A stretch of 6,332 nucleotides of DNA from Deltaproteobacteria bacterium (GTDB lineage Bacteria; Desulfobacterota; GWC2-55-46; DRQE01). The position numbers and the translations under genes were made by a program. Below, piece by piece: positions 1 through 5,923 of the stretch. The notes under the pieces were generated by a model. It saw nothing but the letters and a program-made list of their open reading frames with translations, made no database searches and was not told the origin of the DNA. Numbering within the stretch: position 1 is the stretch's first letter; each line of letters opens with the position of its first letter. Location: assembly GCA_011371515.1 (NCBI GenBank), contig DRQE01000079.1:1-6332 (forward strand). The letters are read 5' to 3'.

Positions 1-73
1 CTTCTGGGTAGAACACCCCCCGCCAGCGTTCATATACCCAGCCCGATGTGCCTATAAGAATCCCCTTTTTCAC
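1..73 (-). CDS. DUF72 (YecE-like) family protein, N-terminal fragment
   Basis: Only the first 24 codons are inside the window; the gene continues past the left edge. It is read from a GTG at 73 and gives M-K-K-G-I-L-I-G-T-S-G-W, then V-Y-E-R-W-R-G-V-F-Y-P-E. The pattern IGTSGW-x-Y-x-x-W-x-G-x-FYP is the characteristic N-terminus of the DUF72 family, predicted TIM-barrel proteins whose biochemical role is, to my knowledge, unsettled. The GTG shares four bases (GTGA) with the permease stop codon, and a purine-rich AGAGGGAG lies just upstream inside the permease gene, so translation is probably coupled to the efflux cassette. The family call rests on this short but highly typical motif. Nothing can be said about the rest of the protein. 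Confidence 0.82.
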   Translation of the reverse strand, partial: MKKGILIGTSGWVYERWRGVFYPE

Positions 74-1191
74 AGCTCCCTCTTGAAGGTCAGGGTTGCA
101 ATGGCTATGGATACAAGAGCGAATACCGCTAAAAAGAGTATATCCCCTTTTATGGCATTCAAGCCAGCCCCTTTAAAGAGCACCGTTTTGAGGGCATGCA
201 CCGAGTAGGTCTCGGGGTTAACCCATGCAAAGAGCCTTAAAAGATAGGGAAAACTCTCCACAGGATAGACGGCACCACTTGGAAAAAAGAGTATAACATT
301 GAGGAATCCACCAAGCACTCCTACCACCCGTGGATGGTCTGCCCTTCCAAGGATTATGAAAAGAAGGCCCTGCAGAGAGAGGGTGGATAACATAACTATG
401 AAGACCACGCCGATAAAACCACCCAGTGTCAGGGTCTTCCACAGGTATATGCCAGAGATAAGAGAGCTTAGCCCGAGCACCACAAGGGCAAGAAGGGTGG
501 TAATGATAAGCCCGCTCACAACGAGCCCGCCAACTATGTCTGTCTTCGTAAGGGGTGTTAGAAGAATACTCTCGTCGGTGCCAAGAAAACGGTCCATAAC
601 TATGTTGAATACCCCTGTGGTAAGGGCTCCAAGGAATATTGCCATTATGACCACACCGGGTATAAGGGTCTGGTCGTAGTCTATCTTGGGGTGCACCTCC
701 ACTGTTCTTACCCTAACCCCATGGGTTCGCTCCCTTACGGCTATAAAGTCCCTTTCAACAGAACCAAGGGCTGAAAGAAGGGCTGTGCGCAGTGTATTTG
801 CAGAGACCACATCGGAGTTGTCTATAAAGAGGCCCACCTCTGTCCTTCCTCTTTTTACGAGATGTTTTGAAAATCCCTGTGGAAGAATCACCACTGCCTT
901 GAAGACACCCTCCTTAAGCCCCCTCATTGCCTCACCCTCTGAGCTTACCCTGTAGATGGCTATGGTGGAGGGTCCCCGTTCTATTGCCTCAAGGTTTTTA
1001 AGGACCCTTTCTGCGTATACGCCACCGTCACGGTCTATGACTGCTATGGGAAGGTTTTTGAGTTCACCGAGAAAGGAGTTACCCAGTATGAGAAGGTATA
1101 TTATGGGCATAACGATGCTTACCGCCATCACAAGGGGGTTACGCAGGAACTTTCGAAGGTCCCTTTCTATTATGGCGAACATACGACGCAT
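70..1191 (-). CDS. ABC-2 type transporter permease
   Basis: This is a 373-residue inner-membrane subunit of an ABC-2 exporter (the YhhJ/YbhS/DrrB-like superfamily). TM1 lies at about residues 21-39. A large extracytoplasmic domain (about 40-176) follows, then five membrane segments at about 177-197, 218-246, 255-281, 287-306 and 348-368. This one-plus-five layout with a big first loop is typical of the long ABC-2 permeases. Family-typical stretches are ESILLTPLTKTDI (207-219), the probable coupling region facing the ATPase, and PSGAVYPVESFP (304-315) followed by NPETYSVHALK (325-335) before the last TM. The ATG lies 3 bases after the ATPase stop with only a weak AGGT upstream, so coupling is likely; a second ATG is at codon 4. 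Only one permease gene is present, so a homodimer is inferred. The substrate cannot be read from the sequence. Confidence 0.93.
   Translation of the reverse strand: MRRMFAIIERDLRKFLRNPLVMAVSIVMPIIYLLILGNSFLGELKNLPIAVIDRDGGVYAERVLKNLEAIERGPSTIAIYRVSSEGEAMRGLKEGVFKAVVILPQGFSKHLVKRGRTEVGLFIDNSDVVSANTLRTALLSALGSVERDFIAVRERTHGVRVRTVEVHPKIDYDQTLIPGVVIMAIFLGALTTGVFNIVMDRFLGTDESILLTPLTKTDIVGGLVVSGLIITTLLALVVLGLSSLISGIYLWKTLTLGGFIGVVFIVMLSTLSLQGLLFIILGRADHPRVVGVLGGFLNVILFFPSGAVYPVESFPYLLRLFAWVNPETYSVHALKTVLFKGAGLNAIKGDILFLAVFALVSIAIATLTFKREL
76..83 (-). promoter_or_regulatory. Ribosome binding site for the DUF72 gene
   Basis: On the minus strand this reads AGAGGGAG. Its GAGGG core ends four bases before the GTG at 73. 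It supports choosing that GTG as the start, and lies within the last codons of the permease gene. Confidence 0.5.
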
Positions 1192-1194
1192 GGG

Positions 1195-2202
1195 TTACCT
1201 GCCCCACTTTCTTGGCACTCCTGCACCTATAAAGAAGCTTACCTTTCTTGCCTCATCCCTTACGGGCCTGCCTGTATAGTGGATGAACACATCTTCCAGT
1301 GTCAGGTGTGTGCTCTTTGCCTCTTTTATCTTTACATCTTTTTTGCGGAGAGCCTCGAATATGAGTGGAAGCTCACGCTGGCTGTTCTCAACGGTCAGGG
1401 TAAGCACTCCCTCTTTAAGCTCTGCGGTTTTAACCTCTTTGAGTGTCTTTACCGCCTGAACGGGGTCTGCATCTGGCGGGCTATCTATCGTAAGCTCCAC
1501 TCTGTCTCTTTCAGGCACGCTTTTTTTAAGCCCCTCCACCGTATCCACGGCTATTATATTTCCATGGTCTATTATGGCAACCCTTGAGCAAAGGGCCTCT
1601 GCCTCTTCCATGTAGTGGGTGGTTAGCAGTATGGTAAGAGAGTATCGCTCTTTGAGCTTTTCAAGCAGTTTCCACACCACATAACGGCTCTGTGGGTCGA
1701 GCCCAAGGGTGGGCTCATCGAGTATCAGCAGGGCTGGCCTGTGTATGAGCGCACGGGCAACCTCGAGGCGGCGGCGCATGCCTCCCGAGTAGGTAGCAAC
1801 GAGGCTTTCTGCCCGTTCTTCGAGCCCTATCATTCCAAGAAGATAGTCTATCTGCTCTGTTCTTTCCTTTTTTGGCAGTCCGTAGAACCTGCCATAGATG
1901 TCGAGGTTTTCCCTCGCCGTAAGGTCCAGATCACAGGTCATCGCTTGAGGCACAACCCCTATGAGGTGTCTCACCTCTGTGCATTCTCTTACCACATCAT
2001 GCCCACAGACCAGTGCCTTGCCAGTGGTGGGTCTTAAAAGTGTGGCCAGTATCCTTATGAGTGTGGTCTTTCCTGCCCCGTTTGGTCCAAGGAGTCCGAA
2101 GAACTCTCCCTGTTCTACCCGAAGGTCCACACCCCGAAGTGCCTCTATGTGGCCAAATCTCTTTACGAGGGATTCTGTCTCTATGGCAGCCACATCACCC
2201 AT
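1195..2202 (-). CDS. ABC-2 transporter ATP-binding protein
   Basis: This 335-residue cytoplasmic ATPase powers the neighbouring permease. All nucleotide-binding motifs are intact: Walker A GPNGAGKT (39-46), Q-loop Q86 in VVPQ, signature YSGGMRRR (138-145), Walker B LLILDEP with catalytic E163, D-loop GLDP (167-170) and switch histidine H196 in TTHYMEEAE. The MRRR signature variant is typical of the DrrA/CcmA-like ABC-2 exporter ATPases. After residue 230 comes a C-terminal domain ending in LEDVFIHYTGRPVRDE (302-317), the usual tail motif of this subfamily, plus about 18 further residues. The ATG is 6 bases past the adaptor stop. The ribosome binding site is weak, and an in-frame GTG at codon 4 is an alternative start. 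This is one ATPase half with one nucleotide-binding domain, so two copies would act per transporter. Confidence 0.95.
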   Translation of the reverse strand: MGDVAAIETESLVKRFGHIEALRGVDLRVEQGEFFGLLGPNGAGKTTLIRILATLLRPTTGKALVCGHDVVRECTEVRHLIGVVPQAMTCDLDLTARENLDIYGRFYGLPKKERTEQIDYLLGMIGLEERAESLVATYSGGMRRRLEVARALIHRPALLILDEPTLGLDPQSRYVVWKLLEKLKERYSLTILLTTHYMEEAEALCSRVAIIDHGNIIAVDTVEGLKKSVPERDRVELTIDSPPDADPVQAVKTLKEVKTAELKEGVLTLTVENSQRELPLIFEALRKKDVKIKEAKSTHLTLEDVFIHYTGRPVRDEARKVSFFIGAGVPRKWGR

Positions 2203-2208
2203 GGACTT

Positions 2209-3246
2209 CTAATATATCCTCACATTTACGGTCATGCCGTGTTTAAGCAACTCTTTTTTACCATCCTTTATGGAGAGCTTTACCCTGAAGGTCTTTATGT
2301 CGGGTCTACCGCGCTTGACATCACGCTGGGTTGCAAATCCCGCAAGGGGGTTTATCTCCGTAACCTCTGCCTCAAAGGGTTCGTCGGGCATGGCAGGCAG
2401 TGTTACCCGTGCCTTTGTGTGAAGCCTTACCCTGCCTATTAGTGTTTCTTCTATGTCCACCCTTACCCAGATGTGGCTTCTATCGTGCACCGTGTATACA
2501 GGGGTTGCCGGTTGTACCACCTCGCCCACCTCGAAGGCTTTGTATACCACAACGCCATCGATCGGGCTTAAGACCTCAAGCTCTTTCAGCCTTGCCATAA
2601 TAAGCTCTTTCTGTGCCTCAAGCTCCTTTAGGCCTGCCCTCATGGACTTTATACGAAGTCTCTGGGCTTCAAGCTCTGCTCTTTTTGCCTTCTTTTCCGA
2701 AAGGAGTCTTTCCTTTCTTCTCTCGAGTATTGCCACATCCTTCTCAAGCACTTTTGTCTTCGTTCTTGCGGCGTCCAGCTCCTTTTCGGTGGCTATGCCA
2801 TCGCTGTAGAGTGCCTCAAAGCGGGCAAGGTCCTTTCTTGCATCTTCAAGAAGTGCCCCTGCCCGCCCTATCTCTTCGTCAATCCCCTCAAGTGCTGCAC
2901 CAAGGGAGTCCACAATGGAGTGGAGAGCCTCAAGCTCTTTACGGGCTGCCTCTATCTTTGCACGGAGCTCATCTGTGCGAGAAAGTGCCTCCTTTAGCTG
3001 TGCCCTGAGTTTTGCATCGTCGAGTCTGAGCGCAGGAGTCCCCTTTTTTATGGGCTCACCCTCCTCACAGCAAAGCCAGACGATTCTGCCGCCCCGTTCA
3101 GGGGCAAGCTCAACCTCTTTGAGCTCCACAACCCCTGTGGTCTCTATGTAACCCGTGGCAGGACTACCTGAAAACAGAAGGTATAGAGCCATCCCGCCAG
3201 CAAGCATGATAAGAGCTATGATTAAGACCGTCTTTTTCAACGCCAT
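2209..3246 (-). CDS. HlyD/YbhG-type periplasmic adaptor (membrane fusion protein)
   Basis: This 345-residue protein links the inner-membrane ABC exporter to an outer-membrane channel. One N-terminal membrane anchor (about 5-26) is followed by the first half of a lipoyl-like domain (31-75, ending GEPIKKGTPALRLDD). A long charged alpha-helical hairpin spans about 76-222. The second lipoyl half begins VLSPIDGVVVYKAFEVGE (225-242), and a beta-barrel domain runs to the C-terminus, ending GMTVNVRIY. At the hairpin tip, R142-xxx-L146-xxxxxx-T153 matches the spacing of the R-L-S motif by which AcrA/MacA-type adaptors dock on TolC, with T in place of S. Two adjacent cysteines (59-60) sit in the extracytoplasmic part. 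AAAAAGGG lies 3 bases before the ATG. Followed by ATPase and permease genes, it most resembles YbhG or YhiI of the ybhGFSR/yhiI-type cassettes. Confidence 0.92.
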   Translation of the reverse strand: MALKKTVLIIALIMLAGGMALYLLFSGSPATGYIETTGVVELKEVELAPERGGRIVWLCCEEGEPIKKGTPALRLDDAKLRAQLKEALSRTDELRAKIEAARKELEALHSIVDSLGAALEGIDEEIGRAGALLEDARKDLARFEALYSDGIATEKELDAARTKTKVLEKDVAILERRKERLLSEKKAKRAELEAQRLRIKSMRAGLKELEAQKELIMARLKELEVLSPIDGVVVYKAFEVGEVVQPATPVYTVHDRSHIWVRVDIEETLIGRVRLHTKARVTLPAMPDEPFEAEVTEINPLAGFATQRDVKRGRPDIKTFRVKLSIKDGKKELLKHGMTVNVRIY

Positions 3247-3249
3247 AGA

Positions 3250-3255
3250 CCCTTT
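3250..3255 (-). promoter_or_regulatory. Ribosome binding site for the HlyD-type adaptor gene
   Basis: The minus strand reads AAAAAGGG-TCT-ATG. The GGG lies 3 bases from the start codon, which is a short but usable spacing and supports the ATG at 3246. Confidence 0.5.
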
Positions 3256-3259
3256 TTAG

Positions 3260-3288
3260 ATGTTATATCAGCTACAGGATAAGGTCAA
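3260..3288 (-). promoter_or_regulatory. Possible sigma-70-like promoter before the efflux cassette
   Basis: On the minus strand TTGACC (3283-3288) is a 5/6 match to the -35 box and overlaps the nfi stop codon. Two overlapping -10 candidates follow: TATAAC (3262-3267, spacing 15) and TAACAT (3260-3265, spacing 17). The better hexamer has the worse spacing, and a transcript from here would have a leader of only about 10 bases. It could uncouple the efflux genes from nfi, but chance is a real alternative. Confidence 0.3.
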
Positions 3289-3965
3289 CCTGATGCAAGG
3301 TATTCTTTGCGAAGCCTTTTTGACAGAAGGTCTGCCCTTCGCACAGGTTCGGGCAGCCTGTATCTGGCCACACAGAGGGTTACCACCATGAGGGCATCGT
3401 CCACGGTTATTCTGTGCCCCGGTGAGACGAATATGGGCAGCACCCCTTTTTTCGTCCTTAACACAACACCCACCACTTCTTCTTTGTAGACAAGCGGGGT
3501 GTGGGCGAACCTGTGGTCTTCTGGCTCTTCGTACTCACCCACGAGTTTCGACTTTGCACACCCTATGGTGGGTACATCCAGCAGTATGCCTATGTGTGTT
3601 GCTATGCCAACCCTTCGGGGGTGTGCTATACCCTGTCCATCGAAAAGAATTACATCAGGCTTTGTGGAAAGCCTTTTTATGACGGAGACGAGGGCAGGAC
3701 CTTCCCTGAAGGAGAGAAGGCCCGGTATGTAGGGAAACTCGGTCTCCTCTATGACCCACTTTTCCTCTACGCAGGTAAGCTCTGGCACCCTGAACACTAC
3801 TGCCACGGCTATTATCTTGTCTTCGACGAAGGCACAGTCCACACCAGCAACATAGCGGGGAGGTCTTTCAAGGGGTGTAAGCCGTATCTTCTTTGCCAGA
3901 GCAAGCTGTTCCCTCAGAGCCTCTTTTCTTGCGCTGACAGGGTCTTTATAACAGGTCTTTTTCAA
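3285..3965 (-). CDS. nfi: Endonuclease V (deoxyinosine 3' endonuclease)
   Basis: This 226-residue enzyme has the usual length of bacterial EndoV. It nicks DNA near deoxyinosine, the product of adenine deamination, and starts alternative excision repair. Family motifs appear in order: GVDCAF (41-46, catalytic D43), PYIPGLLSFREGP (78-90, with the mismatch-wedge tyrosine Y79 and catalytic E88), DGQGIAHPRR (109-118, catalytic D109 and H115), H124 with IGI, CAKSKLVG (136-143, K138) and PGHRITVDDA (182-191). The metal-binding acidic triad and wedge are complete, so activity is expected. A TGA lies in frame at 3978-3980, and the first possible start after it is TTG at 3965. No good Shine-Dalgarno precedes it. 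The next conserved helix begins around residue 12, so little N-terminus can be missing. It sits 70 bases after the MCP-like gene and 38 before the efflux cassette, with no obvious functional link to either. Confidence 0.95.
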   Translation of the reverse strand: MKKTCYKDPVSARKEALREQLALAKKIRLTPLERPPRYVAGVDCAFVEDKIIAVAVVFRVPELTCVEEKWVIEETEFPYIPGLLSFREGPALVSVIKRLSTKPDVILFDGQGIAHPRRVGIATHIGILLDVPTIGCAKSKLVGEYEEPEDHRFAHTPLVYKEEVVGVVLRTKKGVLPIFVSPGHRITVDDALMVVTLCVARYRLPEPVRRADLLSKRLRKEYLASG

Positions 3966-4035
3966 GAGGGATTGATCTCAAAAAGAAATTTTTTCTGTTC
4001 CCTACAGGGGCAAGCCATTGTTTGCCATGCAGAAG
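3966..4035 (-). other. 70-base gap between the MCP-like gene and nfi
   Basis: This is the largest non-coding stretch in the window. It has an A/T-rich run with a tiny AGAAA/TTTCT inverted pair and a CCCT-GT-AGGG palindrome. Neither makes a convincing rho-independent terminator: the stems are only 4-5 pairs and are not followed by a proper U-tract. I see no good promoter hexamer pair. The gap weakens, but does not exclude, co-transcription of nfi with the chemosensory pair. Confidence 0.5.
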
Positions 4036-5919
4036 TCAGCCCTGCTCACCCTTTACCACCATGGAGAGTCTCGAAGCCACATCTTTGAGTCGAGCCACCA
4101 CAGTTTTGAGTTTTTCCGACAGTGTGAGGTTGGTAGAGGTCTGCTCGTCTATGGTGTTGAATGTCTTTATAAGCTCTGAGCCCTTTTGTGTAAGTGAGGC
4201 TGTACCTGCCTCTATCTTTTCAAGGGTCTCTTTAAGCTCCTGCATCATGGTGTTCACCTTCTTTGCGTTGTCAGATGCCTCTTTTGTAAGGGTATTTACA
4301 TTTCCCACCAGTATTTCCGACTCCTTGAGCATGGTGTTTACCTCCTGTGCCAGTGCCACCTGTGCTTCCACTGCGTGTGTGGTATTGCCTGCACTTATCT
4401 TGAGGTTTTCTGCCTCCACCTCTATACGGTCTATCTCCACTGCCTGTTTGTCTATGGCGGTGGAGATGGCTTTACTCTCTTCGGCTGCCACCTTTATGGT
4501 CTCTGCCACCCTGTTTACGAGGGTACGGGTCTGTGTTGCCTCGTCACTTACATCCTCTATTGCCTCGATGGTGGGTATTATCATCTCGTTCGATCTCGTA
4601 AGAAGCCCTTCGACCTCTTGGGCAAGCTCCTGCACCCTTGCACTCATTGCCTCGAACCCGTAGGACTTGCCTGTATCGTCTCTTATATCTTCCACCTTGA
4701 GCGACATATTCAGTGCCAGTATCTTTATGTCCTCGGTTATCTTTGCAAGGGATTCGGTAATCTTTCTTACATTTTCAGAAGCCCTTCTTATTGCTTCGAG
4801 TTTCGAGGAGATTCGCGTCATACTCTCCTCTCCGTTCACAACTGCCTCTGTTGCCCTGCCAACTGCCTCTGTGGAGCTTGCTGCCATCTTCTTTATTCTG
4901 TTGTTCGTTGCAACGATACCCTTGAGGGCTGCCACTATGTCGTTTATTGCTGCCTCTTCTCTTTTGATGTTCTTTTCCACTGTCTTGAGCTCTCTTAAGA
5001 ACTCATCCACCCCGCCCCTTGCGTCCTTTGAGTGCTGCAGCACACCCATCATACCCATGGCTATCTCTGCAGAGGTTCTCTCCACAAACTGTTTCAGAAA
5101 GTCTGCAAAAGCCTTTGCTATCTCCACCTGTTTTTCCACGCTTTTTGAGATGTTGCCCTTCACTATGTGGGTCATCATCTCTTTCAGGTCTTTCGTTGCC
5201 GCCCCGATAAGCTCTGCCTGTGTCTTTGCACCTTTTACAATTTCTTCTGATACGCCCTCTATATCCTTTGAGCTCTCGGTGAGGCTTTCCGTAACCTCTG
5301 TTATGGGTTTTCCAATGACCCCTGTGAGTACCCTTCCCGTAAGCACCATGCCCACTATTGCCGCTGCAGTAAGCCCCAGCACGACGAGCACCGCCCAGTC
5401 TGCCATGTCCTCGGCAGATGCAAACTCCCTGTCAACCCTTTCTGCAAGAAGCCTTTTTGCAGAGTCAAGCTCTGTTGCAAGAAGAGAAAGCGTGGACAGG
5501 GCTTCTTTTTCAGAGAAGTTGTCGCCTTTGAATGTGCTGAAATAACGGGCAGAAAGCCTTCTTATTGAGTCTGCCACCATGGAGCCATCCTTTTCTGCCA
5601 GAAAGGCTGCTATTCCGTCTATCCTATTTTTGAGAAGCCTATTCTTCTGTGCCACCCTTTTGAGGGCATCCTCTGTAAGGGGTGGTTTCAGCTCATACCT
5701 TATCCGTTCGAGCTCTCTCAGGGCCTCTTCCGTCTTCAGGAGTTGAGGTATGGTCTTCTCCTTGGCACTTGAGACCTCTTTCCATATGCCGTTTACCACC
5801 GAGTAGGTTATAATGCCTATAACGAAGCAGGCAAATGTGAAGAGGTAGAAGTTTCTGGTAAGCTTCTCTACACTCAGCTTGAAAGCCCTTCCAAGGGCCT
5901 CACCGGGAGCTCTTCCCAT
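4036..5919 (-). CDS. Divergent methyl-accepting chemotaxis protein-like transducer
   Basis: This is a 627-residue membrane protein. TM1 lies at about 25-45, a mostly helical extracytoplasmic domain at about 46-173, and TM2 at about 175-195. A very long cytoplasmic helical region rich in E, K, A, S and T runs to the end. GKPITEVTESL (203-213) resembles the start of a HAMP linker, but the GDL-type second half is not recognisable. The relation to MCPs rests on KILALN (399-404) and GFEAMSARVQELA (421-433), which match the LLALN and GFAVVA-EVR-LA blocks on either side of the MCP hairpin tip. About 200 residues flank the tip on each side, as expected for an antiparallel coiled-coil hairpin. Between the blocks the E-A-A-R-A-G-E core is replaced by KVEDIRDDTGKSY. 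No C-terminal CheR-docking pentapeptide (NWETF type) is present. The start is firm: AGGAGG lies 8 bases upstream. The ligand, and any kinase coupling, are unknown. Confidence 0.82.
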   Translation of the reverse strand: MGRAPGEALGRAFKLSVEKLTRNFYLFTFACFVIGIITYSVVNGIWKEVSSAKEKTIPQLLKTEEALRELERIRYELKPPLTEDALKRVAQKNRLLKNRIDGIAAFLAEKDGSMVADSIRRLSARYFSTFKGDNFSEKEALSTLSLLATELDSAKRLLAERVDREFASAEDMADWAVLVVLGLTAAAIVGMVLTGRVLTGVIGKPITEVTESLTESSKDIEGVSEEIVKGAKTQAELIGAATKDLKEMMTHIVKGNISKSVEKQVEIAKAFADFLKQFVERTSAEIAMGMMGVLQHSKDARGGVDEFLRELKTVEKNIKREEAAINDIVAALKGIVATNNRIKKMAASSTEAVGRATEAVVNGEESMTRISSKLEAIRRASENVRKITESLAKITEDIKILALNMSLKVEDIRDDTGKSYGFEAMSARVQELAQEVEGLLTRSNEMIIPTIEAIEDVSDEATQTRTLVNRVAETIKVAAEESKAISTAIDKQAVEIDRIEVEAENLKISAGNTTHAVEAQVALAQEVNTMLKESEILVGNVNTLTKEASDNAKKVNTMMQELKETLEKIEAGTASLTQKGSELIKTFNTIDEQTSTNLTLSEKLKTVVARLKDVASRLSMVVKGEQG

Positions 5920-5923
5920 ACAC

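Noticed and set aside
2613..3008. Plus-strand open frames opposite the adaptor coiled coil
   Set aside because: They are low-complexity P/S/L-rich translations produced by the complement of the repetitive E/K/A/L hairpin codons, and are not genes.
3990..4028. Tiny minus-strand open frame (ATG to TAG, 8 codons) in the gap before nfi, as a possible leader peptide
   Set aside because: It has no ribosome binding site, no runs of regulatory codons and no attenuator-like hairpins. A frame this short is expected by chance.
3966..4035. Rho-independent terminator after the MCP-like gene
   Set aside because: The visible inverted repeats have stems of 4-5 pairs, one of them entirely A/T, and no proper GC stem followed by a U-tract.
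3501..4088. 195-codon plus-strand open frame across nfi
   Set aside because: It overlaps the endonuclease V gene, whose active-site motifs are unmistakable on the minus strand. The plus-strand translation resembles no known protein and has no supporting start signal.
4600..4730. Frameshift or assembly error as the cause of the odd MCP tip
   Set aside because: The frame is open on both sides, the flanking conserved blocks are in the same frame, and no alternative frame here restores the standard E-A-A-R-A-G-E motif by eye. Real divergence fits better.
4022..5545. Two long plus-strand open frames (213 and 292 codons) antisense to the MCP-like gene
   Set aside because: They share one frame, broken by a stop near 4664, and lie wholly inside a well-supported gene. 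The translations are rich in S, F, L, I and T, as expected from the complement of a coiled-coil gene rich in E, K and A with this codon bias. They show no domain motif or ribosome binding site.
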